Below are positions 50,011 to 59,094 of a stretch of 64,000 nt of DNA, piece after piece. Position 1 is the first letter of the stretch. Each line of letters starts with the position of its first letter. The DNA comes from SSF26 sp037443945 (GTDB lineage: Bacteria > Chloroflexota > Anaerolineae > J102): contig JBBINH010000004.1 of assembly GCA_037443945.1 (NCBI GenBank), forward strand, positions 62,001-126,000, in the 5' to 3' direction. Under the pieces are notes generated by a model that ran no database searches, was not told where the DNA came from, and saw only the letters and a program-made list of their open reading frames with translations. The translations under genes were made by a program, and so were the position numbers.

Positions 50011-50952
50011 TCACGCGGGCGCGCGACCGGCCGTGAACAGGGCGTCCCAGCGCAAATGGTGCACCTGCGGCCGCGGGTTTTTGGCCAGCCGGATGGCCAT
50101 ATCGGCCATATGCTTGACCGCCCACTCGAAATAAAACGGCGTCAAAGAATTGATATCCATATCCGGTGCCGGATTCATGAAATCGATGGCATAAGGAACA
50201 CCACCGCGAATCGCCCATTCCACCGAGTTCATATCATAACCCAGCGCCCGCACGAGTTTGAGTGAATCTGCAACAATACGCGCGCCTAATTCGGGTGTCA
50301 GATGCTCATGCTCGACGATGTATCTGCGCTCACGCGGGTCATATTTGATCGGCATGACCTCCTCTTGGCCCAGGCAAATACAGCGCACATAATGCTCCCA
50401 TTCGATATATTCTTGCAAAATCATCGTGCGCAGACCGGTATGATTGTAATAGTAAATTAGCTCGTCTTTGCTATGACAGATGAAAACGTCTTTCCAACCG
50501 CCGCCATGAGCATCTTTGAGCACGCAGGGTAAACCGACATAGGCGATAATTCCATCCCAATCAAGAGGATATTTGAGATTGCGTAAACTCTCTGTGTGAA
50601 CAATTCCTGGAACATAATCTTTATTCGGCAAAACGACCGTTTTTGGCGAAGCAACTCCTAGTTTGGTTGCCAACGACGCACCAAAAAACTTATCGTCCGC
50701 CGTCCACATGAAGGGATTATTAACGACAGTGACTCCTTGCAAAACGGCATGTTTCAAAAACGAGCGATAATAGGGGACTTCGTGCGAAATACGGTCGATG
50801 ATGACGGCATAGGGCACGGGTTCATCCATCATGGTCCCGCCCAACATGACCATTTCGGCAATAACCCCTTCCTCGCGTCGATTGACTTCCTCGATAAAAG
50901 CCGGTGGAAACGACCATTCCCGTCCGACTAAAAGTCCTATTTTCAGCGTCAT
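50011..50952 (-). CDS. ATP-grasp ligase (D-Ala-D-Ala/RimK-like)
   Basis: The 313-residue protein has an ATP-grasp core. ADDKFFGASLATKLGVASPKTVVLP is the entry region (as in RimK/GshB), GLPCVLKDAHGGGWKDV contains the Lys and Gly loop, and ILQEYIEWEHYVRCICLG and MNSVEWAIRGG..YAIDFMNPAPD hold Glu/Asn metal ligands. The ATG at 50952 has GGAGGG 6 bases upstream, which excludes a longer frame. The DNA from about 50150 to 50950 is visibly poorer in G+C than all flanking genes, which may indicate separate origin. The gene sits 21 bases before the cp-ATP-grasp gene. The two ligases probably act in sequence on one product. Confidence 0.78.
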   Translation of the reverse strand: MTLKIGLLVGREWSFPPAFIEEVNRREEGVIAEMVMLGGTMMDEPVPYAVIIDRISHEVPYYRSFLKHAVLQGVTVVNNPFMWTADDKFFGASLATKLGVASPKTVVLPNKDYVPGIVHTESLRNLKYPLDWDGIIAYVGLPCVLKDAHGGGWKDVFICHSKDELIYYYNHTGLRTMILQEYIEWEHYVRCICLGQEEVMPIKYDPRERRYIVEHEHLTPELGARIVADSLKLVRALGYDMNSVEWAIRGGVPYAIDFMNPAPDMDINSLTPFYFEWAVKHMADMAIRLAKNPRPQVHHLRWDALFTAGRAPA

Positions 50953-50987
50953 AGCCACCCTCCTGTACAGACGATGCAAGCCATCCT

Positions 50988-51704
50988 TCAATCATGACCG
51001 CTCAGGTACAGCCGGATCATCTGCTGCCACCAGGGCCAGTCGTGGGCCCATCCCTTCCAGATGCGCAGCGCATGCCAGATACCCTTGTCCCACAGCAACT
51101 GCGAGAAACGTTCGGTATCCCCGCGGCGAGGTTCGGTCTCGCTGGTGGTCAGGATGATGTCCATCCGGCGCATGGCGGCCAGACGATGGGGATCGTGCTC
51201 GTTGGCGATAAAATCAACGGGATTGTGAAAATAGACATTGTCATCATAGTGGCCGTCCAGCCATTCGCGGATGTCGTACACGCCGTTCATGGCCAGCACG
51301 CGGCCGACGAGTTCGGGGTAACGAAAGGAAAAATTGACGGCATGATAGGCGCCGAAACTGGCCCCGGTGACGATGAGGAAGGGGTTGGGATTTTGTTGGG
51401 TGAAAGGGATCACCTCGTGGCGCAGGTACTGGTCGTATTGCACATGCCGCCAGGCGCGATCACCGGGCCATTTCCAGCGAGCATACCAGCTCTCTTCGTC
51501 CACACTGTCCACACAAAACACCTGCAGCCAGCCACGTTCGATCGGGTCGGCCATGACGGCGATCATGCCCCGGTCTTCCCATTCGTAAAACCGCCCTTTG
51601 GAGGTCGGGAAAACGAGCAAGCGGGCGCCGGCGTGCCCGAAGACGAGCATTTCCATATCCCGGCCCAGCGCCGGACTGTACCAGCGATGGTACTCGCGCT
51701 TCAT
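50988..51704 (-). CDS. Esterase D-like alpha/beta hydrolase
   Basis: The 238-residue protein has an alpha/beta hydrolase fold: LVFPTSKGRFYEWEDRGMI near the start, the nucleophile elbow TGASFGAYHAVNF (Ser), a probable Asp near ...RMDIILTTSE, and the His in GWAHDWPWW. It resembles the putative-esterase family whose members include feruloyl and S-formylglutathione esterases. There is no signal peptide. Its start overlaps the upstream amidotransferase gene by 4 bases, so it belongs to the ATP-grasp cluster. It could trim, cyclise or release an activated intermediate. Confidence 0.75.
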   Translation of the reverse strand: MKREYHRWYSPALGRDMEMLVFGHAGARLLVFPTSKGRFYEWEDRGMIAVMADPIERGWLQVFCVDSVDEESWYARWKWPGDRAWRHVQYDQYLRHEVIPFTQQNPNPFLIVTGASFGAYHAVNFSFRYPELVGRVLAMNGVYDIREWLDGHYDDNVYFHNPVDFIANEHDPHRLAAMRRMDIILTTSETEPRRGDTERFSQLLWDKGIWHALRIWKGWAHDWPWWQQMIRLYLSGHD

Positions 51705-52498
51705 GGTCGCAAAGAAGCCGCAGTGGGAAGGGTCGGGCGGCTATGGCGCCCACGCCATGCCTCGGCGGCCTGCAAAAAGCCCCGGAAGAGCTGCCGACTG
51801 ACGGGGTCGCGCGCCACAAATTCCTCCGGATGCCATTGTACGGCCACGGCGAACTGACCGTTAGGCGTCTCAATGCCCTCGATCAGGCCGTCCGGGGCAA
51901 AGGAACTCGGTCGCAGGATGGGGGCCAGGGTCTTGATGCCCTGATGGTGCATGCTGTTGACCGGGAGTTCGGTCCGGCCCAGCAGATGGCCCAGCCGCGA
52001 ATCTGCTTCGATGCGGACGGTATGGCTGATGCGGTCGCGAGAGTACTCGCCGTGATAGGGGTAGTAATCATGCTTGATGGCACCGGGGTGCTGGGCCAAG
52101 ACGTCCTGATACAGAGTGCCGCCGGCAGCGACATTGAGCACCTGCAGACCCCGACACACCCCCAAAATGGGCTTGTGGTCGGCCAAAGCCCAGCGCACCA
52201 GCGTCACCTCCACCAGGTCACGTTCCGGATCGATGCGGCCGCACAATTCGGTCTTGGTCTCGCCGTACATGGCCGGGTCCATATCGACCCCACCCGGCAG
52301 GAAAATCCCGTCGAGTTGTTCGTAGATGGCGCGTAGAGTGTCCAGGTCATCGGCCAGAAGCGGGATGACCCAGGGCAAGGCGCCCTGCGAGGTCAGGGAG
52401 GTGATGTAGGTATGACCCATGATCCAGCAGCGCGGGGCTACGCCGGGGATGGGTTCCTGGTTTTGGGTGGTAATGCCGATAACCGGACGGGATGACAT
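51701..52498 (-). CDS. Class I glutamine amidotransferase-like / gamma-glutamyl hydrolase (PuuD/C26 family)
   Basis: The 265-residue protein has the PuuD/peptidase C26 layout. VIGITTQNQ begins it, DGIFLPGGVDMDPAMYGE is the oxyanion-strand region, PILGVCRGLQVLNV contains the nucleophile Cys, and VAVQWHPEEF has the His and Glu. Relatives remove gamma-glutamyl groups or use glutamine as an ammonia source. It is the first gene of the four-gene cluster (52498 to 48637), followed by a 4-base overlap with the esterase gene. Placing a deglutamylase with two ligases suggests a gamma-glutamylated intermediate. This is inference. Confidence 0.82.
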   Translation of the reverse strand: MSSRPVIGITTQNQEPIPGVAPRCWIMGHTYITSLTSQGALPWVIPLLADDLDTLRAIYEQLDGIFLPGGVDMDPAMYGETKTELCGRIDPERDLVEVTLVRWALADHKPILGVCRGLQVLNVAAGGTLYQDVLAQHPGAIKHDYYPYHGEYSRDRISHTVRIEADSRLGHLLGRTELPVNSMHHQGIKTLAPILRPSSFAPDGLIEGIETPNGQFAVAVQWHPEEFVARDPVSRQLFRGFLQAAEAWRGRHSRPTLPTAASLRP

Positions 52499-52704
52499 GG
52501 AGGCATTCCGGGGACGATGCGGGGTTTTGTACGGGGAGGATGGTCAGGAGGGTGCCGCTCCGAACCTCCGCGGTGAAAAGCTAGCCAAGTCTAGCATTGC
52601 CGGGGCGGAGAGTCAAAAGCGGTTTGTTTGATGAGGCCGACACGGGTTCGGCGCCCTCCCCCAGAGGTGATTGCACCGGCCGCAGAGGCGGCCATCGCCA
52701 GCCC

Positions 52705-54351
52705 TTATCGCCGCGCCAGCATCGTCTCCACCAATTTCTCCTCCCGCGCCGGAAACAGCCGCGCTGCCACCTCGACAAGCAGACCGTAGATCGCTGCCCC
52801 GTACACCACGGCCAAAAGCAGGAACACCCACCACGCTTCCGGCGTCAGGAGTCGCCCCAGCCCCAGCAACAGCATTATCGGCGCCGTCAGCAGCGGCATG
52901 CCCAGGAGCGCACTGAAAACGGTGAAAAAGCTGGCCTTGGCCTCATTGAGCGGTGCTTGCCCGCGTTCCAGGTCCATGTAGTACGGGAAAAGCAGCCCGG
53001 TGAGATGGGTGAGACCGTTACAGACAAGTTGCAGCGGCACGATGGCGCCCATCGCATAGCCGAGCACGGCGGCATCCCGCCGCGCCAACCAGGCGACAAG
53101 CACGGCAACCAGCAGCAGAACGACGGCCACGGCCAGATTGAGCAGACCGTTGCTGAGCAAAATCAGCCGCCGCGGGACCGGCGCCAGCAGCAGCGCTGCA
53201 ATGCCCACATGGTCGTAGGTGCATAGCTGATTGTGCCCTATCAGGGTCACAAAAAAGGCCGTCAACCCCGCCAGGCCCAATCCGACACTCCAGCTCGGAA
53301 ACGGCAGTTGTCCGCCAAAATAGGCCACCAAACCCAGCACAACGGGCAGGAAAAACAGTCGCGCCGTGATCGGGCTGCGCACAAAGTTGAGCCAGTCCTT
53401 GTAGAGAAGCATGAGGAGATCCCCCAACCAGGGCCGATGTCGTCCCAACGCCGAGGCCCAGCCGCCGATGCGGCTCGGCCTGACCGGCGAACGCCGTCGC
53501 ACGGCCAGGCGCCACAGCTCGCCGAAGAAAAGCCGCCGCATGAGGCGCAAATGCAATCCCAAACCGGCGACGAGCAGGGCCGCCAGGGCCATCGTCCACC
53601 CCAGCCAGACCTCCCAAGCGCTTCGGCGCACGGCCACAAAGGCCTGCGCCAGCCAACCCGAAGGGACCCAGCGCAACCGACGCAGCAGATCGAGCTGCGC
53701 CAAAAGCGCCTGCGGCTCGGGAAGGGGCTCATTGCGCAACATGCCCACCTGCAAGGAAAGTTGCCCGTAGATGACGGGCAAAACCGGCACCAGGCCGATC
53801 ACCACCATCAACAGGCGCAGACGTCGGTCTGCTGCCGCCAGGGCCAACGCATCATCCACGATGGCTTTGAGCACAACCACAACGCCGAAGAACAGCAACA
53901 CCGACACCGTCATCGGCACAACCTGCCCGATCGCCCGCATGTAGCCGACCATAGCGGCCAGCAGAAAAAAGCCCGTACTCAAAGCAGCCAACCCGATGCT
54001 GTTGAGCAACAGACTTCCCACGACCAAATCCCGAAAAGCCACGGGCAAATGAAAGAGTCGGGTCAGGTCCAGGGGTTCGGTGATCTGCTGATGAGAGGCC
54101 GGTGTTATCAGCCAGATGAGCAACAGAAAGGTAAAGGCCAGGGCCAGGATGTGCCCGCCGCCGACGGCGTCGGTTAGCCGCAGGCCCACACCCATGATGA
54201 CGGCGATAACCAAAAGCCCCGGCAAAAGCAACAAGCCCAAAAACAGCACGCCCACTACACGGCCTGTGTCCTGGACTGTGCCCCGGCGCAGCGAATTGCG
54301 CAGCAGGCAACCTTGCAACCAGAGCAGGGTACGCAGTTCGTGGCTCATCAT
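52705..54351 (-). CDS. ABC-2-type permease
   Basis: This 548-residue integral membrane protein has about 12 hydrophobic segments and a short cytoplasmic N-terminus, MMSHELRTLLWLQG. The architecture fits large ABC-2 exporters of the unusual 12-helix type. The substrate cannot be predicted. It ends 206 bases from the amidotransferase gene downstream, with no gene between, and starts 4 bases after the stop of the ABC ATPase gene, with which it must work. Confidence 0.78.
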   Translation of the reverse strand: MMSHELRTLLWLQGCLLRNSLRRGTVQDTGRVVGVLFLGLLLLPGLLVIAVIMGVGLRLTDAVGGGHILALAFTFLLLIWLITPASHQQITEPLDLTRLFHLPVAFRDLVVGSLLLNSIGLAALSTGFFLLAAMVGYMRAIGQVVPMTVSVLLFFGVVVVLKAIVDDALALAAADRRLRLLMVVIGLVPVLPVIYGQLSLQVGMLRNEPLPEPQALLAQLDLLRRLRWVPSGWLAQAFVAVRRSAWEVWLGWTMALAALLVAGLGLHLRLMRRLFFGELWRLAVRRRSPVRPSRIGGWASALGRHRPWLGDLLMLLYKDWLNFVRSPITARLFFLPVVLGLVAYFGGQLPFPSWSVGLGLAGLTAFFVTLIGHNQLCTYDHVGIAALLLAPVPRRLILLSNGLLNLAVAVVLLLVAVLVAWLARRDAAVLGYAMGAIVPLQLVCNGLTHLTGLLFPYYMDLERGQAPLNEAKASFFTVFSALLGMPLLTAPIMLLLGLGRLLTPEAWWVFLLLAVVYGAAIYGLLVEVAARLFPAREEKLVETMLARR

Positions 54352-54355
54352 CGCC

Positions 54356-55126
54356 TCATAGCCAATCCAGATGGTCGCCCTGGTTCACCTCGGCCTGCAC
54401 AAGCCGCAGGAACACCTCCTCCAGGCTGGCCCGATCGTGGGTGGCCGCCTGACGGCGCAGGGCCTCCAGATCACCCTGGGCGATAAGCCGGCCGTGGTCG
54501 ATGATGGCCACCTCATCGCAGAGCTTCTCTACCAACTCCATGATATGGGTCGAAAAGAACACCGTCGTCTTCTGCTGGCGCACCAGCGACAGCAACAGGT
54601 CCTTGATGGCCCGCGCCGAAATGGCATCCACGCCCTCGAAGGGTTCGTCCAGGAAAAGGACGGGCGGATTGGGCAACAGAGCCGCGGCCAACGCCAGTTT
54701 TTTCTTCATCCCGGTAGAATAGTCCACCGCCAGGTCGTGACGACGGTCGGCCAGGTCCAGGCGTTCGAGCAGCCGCTGGCGACGACGGGCGATGGTGGCC
54801 TCGTCCAGGTGGTGCAGCCGTCCTACCAGTTCCAGATACTCATCGGCGGTCAGGCGTTCGTACAGGCCCAGGTTTTCGGGCACAACGCCGATGCGCCGCT
54901 TGACCTCAAGCGGCATCCGCACCACATCGTAACCGGCCACCAGGGCCGTGCCCGCCGTCGGTCGCATCAGCCCTGTCAGCATCTTCAGTGTGGTCGTTTT
55001 CCCGGCGCCGTTAGGCCCCAAAAAGCCGAACATGACCCCCGCCGGCACGGCGAGATCGAGATGGTCAACGGCCAGCACATGGCCAAAGCGCTTGACCAGA
55101 CCGTAGGTTTGGATGATGGGGGTCAT
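54356..55126 (-). CDS. ABC transporter ATP-binding protein
   Basis: The 256-residue ATPase has Walker A GPNGAGKTT, Q-loop region VVPENLGLY, a signature reading DYSTGMKKKL in place of the usual LSGGQ, Walker B VLFLDEPFEGVD and the switch FSTHIMEL. It is complete and typical in length for ABC-2 systems. It pairs with the adjacent 12-helix permease (52705-54351). It lies 29 bases downstream of the DUF4340 gene, so a common transcript with the next ABC-2 operon is likely. Confidence 0.9.
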   Translation of the reverse strand: MTPIIQTYGLVKRFGHVLAVDHLDLAVPAGVMFGFLGPNGAGKTTTLKMLTGLMRPTAGTALVAGYDVVRMPLEVKRRIGVVPENLGLYERLTADEYLELVGRLHHLDEATIARRRQRLLERLDLADRRHDLAVDYSTGMKKKLALAAALLPNPPVLFLDEPFEGVDAISARAIKDLLLSLVRQQKTTVFFSTHIMELVEKLCDEVAIIDHGRLIAQGDLEALRRQAATHDRASLEEVFLRLVQAEVNQGDHLDWL

Positions 55127-55155
55127 GGTCGGGCAGGTGGTCGTCCCCGGCTTCC

Positions 55156-56157
55156 TCAGGGACCCGGCGTTGCCTCCGGCGTGGTTGCAGGCGTCGGCGT
55201 CGGCGTAGCGATAAAATCGCTCATCGCTTTGTTGACAAAATCATCCAGATTGAAACCGGCAATTTGTACGTAATAGGGCGATTCTGAGTATTTGGCGTAG
55301 TAATTGTTTGTTTCGGGATCTTTGGCACCGATCTGCAAGACGTGCGTCTTGCTCTCTCCTGCGGCCGGTCGCACCGTGATCGTGACGGTGGTAGCCGGTG
55401 GATTCAGACCCCAGGCCGTCAGGGTTGCGGCATCGGCCGTGATCCCCAACGGACGGGTCAGGTTCAATCCCGCCAGGCGACCGACCAGGGATTGCACGGC
55501 AAACGTGTCCAGCGTCTGTTCCGGACCGAGGCCGGCCAGTTTCCAGGCATCGCCCTCTTTCGTGAATTCGAGCACACCCTGGGCGTTTTCGATGCGAACG
55601 GCGGCGATATCGGTGCCGGGAATGCTCACGTACTGGCTGTCGATGTAGCTGATGGGCTCGACGGTGGCATCAAAAGCGGCCAGATTGGCGGCGAGATAGA
55701 CGCGGTCCTGGCCCTGGAGCCGGAAATGGGTGGCGCCGGCACGCGGGGCCGTGCCCAGATAGAGGGTATAGCGTTCCCCGCGCACGGTCTCCAGGTCCAG
55801 ACGACGCACGAAGGCATCTTCGGCCACCTGCAAACGGGCGTGGCTGGCCGCGGTTTCGGCCACCAGCCGACCGGTTTTCAGACCGACCAGTTTTTCCAGC
55901 AGGGGATTGATGCGGTCGGCCTGCACCGGATAGTCCCCCGCTTCGGGCAAAACCCAGCCCTCGCCCCGACGGGCCAGCTTGAGCTGTTTGCCGGCGTTAT
56001 CGGCAATCGTCAAGGCCAGGATATCGGCGGTCGTCAGACCGGGAAAGACGGGTTCGCTCGTGGCCTGCGAAGGTCGCGGCCAATAGACCAGGACCACCAG
56101 GCCCAATTGGACGATCAACACGGCGATGAGGAGGGGGATAAGACGGCGACGCAACAT
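55156..56157 (-). CDS. DUF4340 membrane-anchored protein
   Basis: The 333-residue protein has an N-terminal helix (about 7-26) and repeated beta-rich extracytoplasmic modules typical of DUF4340 (SYIDSQYVSIPGTDIAAVRIE; DPETNNYYAKYSESPYYVQIAGF near the end), then a short Thr/Pro tail. DUF4340 proteins are regularly encoded beside GldG-type transport proteins, and their function is unknown. It follows the ABC/GldG gene by 3 bases. A role as the extracellular element of the same membrane complex is likely by context. Confidence 0.82.
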   Translation of the reverse strand: MLRRRLIPLLIAVLIVQLGLVVLVYWPRPSQATSEPVFPGLTTADILALTIADNAGKQLKLARRGEGWVLPEAGDYPVQADRINPLLEKLVGLKTGRLVAETAASHARLQVAEDAFVRRLDLETVRGERYTLYLGTAPRAGATHFRLQGQDRVYLAANLAAFDATVEPISYIDSQYVSIPGTDIAAVRIENAQGVLEFTKEGDAWKLAGLGPEQTLDTFAVQSLVGRLAGLNLTRPLGITADAATLTAWGLNPPATTVTITVRPAAGESKTHVLQIGAKDPETNNYYAKYSESPYYVQIAGFNLDDFVNKAMSDFIATPTPTPATTPEATPGP

Positions 56158-56160
56158 GGC

Positions 56161-59049
56161 TCAACCCTCCTTTCCTTCCGCCACGGCCAGCCGGGTCGGC
56201 GGCAAGAGGGGCATCGGTTTTTCATGACGGCGACGGGTGTTCCAGATCACGCCGATGGCGACGAGGATAACCAGGGCGAGGACATAATTGGCGATCTCCC
56301 AAAAGCGGCGGTCGCTTTCCGAAAGCGGCCGCAACACGCGCGCCTGCGTCCCCCGAGCGCGGATGCCGAGGAGGTTCAAGTCCTGAACCGACCAGTCCAC
56401 GGCGTTCTGGAAGAGCTGCAGGCTGTGGAGGGGGCTTTCGGGATTGAAGGTGGAGCTGATCTGGAAGACCACGTCGTTGAGGAACTCGTTGCTGGCGATG
56501 ATCACGAGCCGGGCCGATTCCGGCGATTGATCGATGGTCGTGGCCTGCAGGACGGCCACGTCCGGGGTCGTACCATCGCCTGTATCTTCCGGCGCCGTCA
56601 GGGTCTTGCCTTTGAAGGCACTGGTGAAAACACCCTGCACGGCAACGGCCAGAGGCCGCGAACCGGTTTGCCCTTCGATGGGGAAGCCCAAACCGGGATA
56701 CGTGACGGGGTCGGGCTGGGGATTGGCATTGGCCGTAACCCACGATTGGGGGCTGGACGAGAGCAGCACCGTGGCCTTGAGATCGGGCCGGATCGAGATG
56801 GGGGAAGCCCAACTCAGGGTAATCGCAGGCAGATTGGCGGTGATGGGATGATCACCGGCCATGCCGTCGCGACGGATCGCCACAAACGGTGGGTAATTCA
56901 GGGCCTGGATCTCCTGGATCTGGACTCCACCCACGTTGCGGATAACCGGCACAGGGAAGGGTTCGTTTTGGGGATCCATCACCAGTGTGTTCTCCACGGT
57001 GATCCCATAGCTCGCCAGCAGGGGTTCGATGCCGTTTTGGACCGGCGAGAGGGTCAGTTGGCCGGTGAAGGTATCTTGTCCGAGGAGATAGCGGCCGGAA
57101 GCGGCGACGATAGCACCTCCCCGCATGAGGAATTGGTCGATGGCGAAACGCTGGATATCGGTCAGGTTTTGCGGCGCCACCAGCACCAGCGTATCAATGC
57201 CGGCTGGGACCTGGCCGTTGCCGAGATCGACATCGCGCACTTCGTACTCGCGAGCCAATTGTTCACGGATGGTGCGATACGTGCTCAACGGCGGTTGCAT
57301 CCGGCCGAACATATCGGGTTGGGGCGTTTCCGGCGGTGCCCAGAAGCCGATCACCTTGAGAAAGCCGGTCGCACTGCGCTTGAGACCGGCCTCGATGGCC
57401 GTCCGCACCTCGGCTTCACTGGCGCCGGCGCCGGGGTAGATGATCTGAACCTTGTCGCCTGCCTCGAGGACCAGGTGCAAAAAGTAGGTATCGGTTGCAA
57501 AGAGCGAGGCGGCAAACGGTCGCAGCCCGTAGGTCTCGAAGAGCGATTGCGGCGTTACGGGACTGCCGGAAGCCGTGGGATCCACCTGATTGAACAGGAG
57601 CTTGCCCCGGGCCTTGCCGGCCATTTCGTTCGCCACCCGCGCCACCGTGGTCGGTACGTCGCGTAGGTCCGGCGGCAGGGTGGCCGGTGTGGTATACAGG
57701 GTAAGTCGGGCCGGTTCGTCCAGCGCCGCCAGGATGGCATCGGTGCTCTGGAAACCCTGGACGACCTTGTTGATCACGCGGGTCAGGTCGTACTCCAGAT
57801 TGCGCAGCCGCACATCCAGGGTGCCGTCCCCGCGCGGATTGACTTCGATCAGGTCCTGGAAGTTGATGACCTCGCTTTGATCGCCATAGCGGATGAGGAT
57901 ATCGAAATAGGCGTTGACGATGGTATCCTCGTAGCGACCGGCCACCCGGAAGGGTGTGGGCCGGATGCCGTAGGTCTGGTTGGCCTCTTCTTCCAGTTCG
58001 GGATTTCGGGTTGGGTCGACGACTTCGGCCCGTACCCGGCCGCGGCCGGCGATTTCGTACTCGCGCAACATGTCGCCGACGGTGGGGACAAGCGGTGCCA
58101 GCAGCGGATGGGTTTTTTCGCTGATGTAGGCGCGAATGAGCAGGGGTTCGGTCAGCCCGGCCAGGACATCGCGGGTGGGCTGCGAGAGACTGTACTCGCG
58201 ACCCTGGGTCAGATCCAGCCGCAATCCGTTCAGGGGGGCCAGCCAAAGGTTGAGGACGATGAGGTTGAGGCCGATGAGCAAGGTGGTCAGACCGATCCGA
58301 CGCCGATAGGCCAGGGTGTTCTCGCCTTCGCTCCAGCGCTTGCTGTCCACGGAAACGGCATTGAGGACCAGGAACAGGGCGGTCAGGGCCAGGTAGTAGA
58401 TCAGGTCGCGCAGATCGATGACCCCGCGCAAAATGCTCTCAAACCGACTGCCGGAGCCCAATCCGCGCAGGACCTGGGCCACGGCAGGCGGGGCGGCATT
58501 GACCACGGCCGGCGTACCGAGAAGATAGAAAATCCCCGCCACCAGGATGGCCAGGATGAGGGCCACCAGCGAGTTGTCGGTGCGGGAGGAGACGAACAAG
58601 CCGATGGCTGCATAGGCGGCGGCCAGGAGCAAGGAGGCCAGATAGCCGCCGATGACCGGGCCCCAATCGAGATTCCCCAACAGCGAGACCGTGATGGGAA
58701 TGAACAGGGTAAGGCCCAGGGCCACGGCCACCATGGTCATGACGGCCAGGAATTTGCCGATAACGAGTTGCCATGCCTCAACCGGCAGGGTGAGGAGGAT
58801 TTCAAGCGTGCCCGTCTCCTCCTCGTCACTCCACTGGCGCATCGTCAAAGCCCCTACCAGGAAGATGAGCAGGAGCGGCAGACTGCGGAACAGGGGCCGC
58901 ACATCGGCGATGCCGCGGGCAAAAAAGGCATTGGCCCAAAACAGCGAGAACAGGGCCAGCGCCAGAAAAACGCCGATGAAAATCAACGCCATCGGCGAAC
59001 CGAAATAGGCAGCGATTTCTTTGCGGGTAAGGGACAAAGCCTGCTTCAT
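56161..59049 (-). CDS. Fused ABC-2 permease/GldG-like protein
   Basis: The 962-residue protein combines an N-terminal ABC-2 permease (about 1-235, six helices; ALTMRQWSDEEETGTLEILLTLP is diagnostic of GldF-like permeases), another transmembrane helix (about 255-272) and a long GldG-type extracytoplasmic domain (about 280-925). A final transmembrane helix and a basic tail complete it. GldF and GldG are separate proteins in gliding Bacteroidetes; here they are one polypeptide. Lipid or polymer export and surface organisation are suggested, but gliding has not been shown for such operons outside Bacteroidetes. It is flanked by its ATPase (59095) and a DUF4340 gene. Confidence 0.85.
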   Translation of the reverse strand: MKQALSLTRKEIAAYFGSPMALIFIGVFLALALFSLFWANAFFARGIADVRPLFRSLPLLLIFLVGALTMRQWSDEEETGTLEILLTLPVEAWQLVIGKFLAVMTMVAVALGLTLFIPITVSLLGNLDWGPVIGGYLASLLLAAAYAAIGLFVSSRTDNSLVALILAILVAGIFYLLGTPAVVNAAPPAVAQVLRGLGSGSRFESILRGVIDLRDLIYYLALTALFLVLNAVSVDSKRWSEGENTLAYRRRIGLTTLLIGLNLIVLNLWLAPLNGLRLDLTQGREYSLSQPTRDVLAGLTEPLLIRAYISEKTHPLLAPLVPTVGDMLREYEIAGRGRVRAEVVDPTRNPELEEEANQTYGIRPTPFRVAGRYEDTIVNAYFDILIRYGDQSEVINFQDLIEVNPRGDGTLDVRLRNLEYDLTRVINKVVQGFQSTDAILAALDEPARLTLYTTPATLPPDLRDVPTTVARVANEMAGKARGKLLFNQVDPTASGSPVTPQSLFETYGLRPFAASLFATDTYFLHLVLEAGDKVQIIYPGAGASEAEVRTAIEAGLKRSATGFLKVIGFWAPPETPQPDMFGRMQPPLSTYRTIREQLAREYEVRDVDLGNGQVPAGIDTLVLVAPQNLTDIQRFAIDQFLMRGGAIVAASGRYLLGQDTFTGQLTLSPVQNGIEPLLASYGITVENTLVMDPQNEPFPVPVIRNVGGVQIQEIQALNYPPFVAIRRDGMAGDHPITANLPAITLSWASPISIRPDLKATVLLSSSPQSWVTANANPQPDPVTYPGLGFPIEGQTGSRPLAVAVQGVFTSAFKGKTLTAPEDTGDGTTPDVAVLQATTIDQSPESARLVIIASNEFLNDVVFQISSTFNPESPLHSLQLFQNAVDWSVQDLNLLGIRARGTQARVLRPLSESDRRFWEIANYVLALVILVAIGVIWNTRRRHEKPMPLLPPTRLAVAEGKEG

Positions 59050-59094
59050 GGCCAGCCAGGGGAGAAGGGAAGATGAGCAAGCATTCAGGACCGC

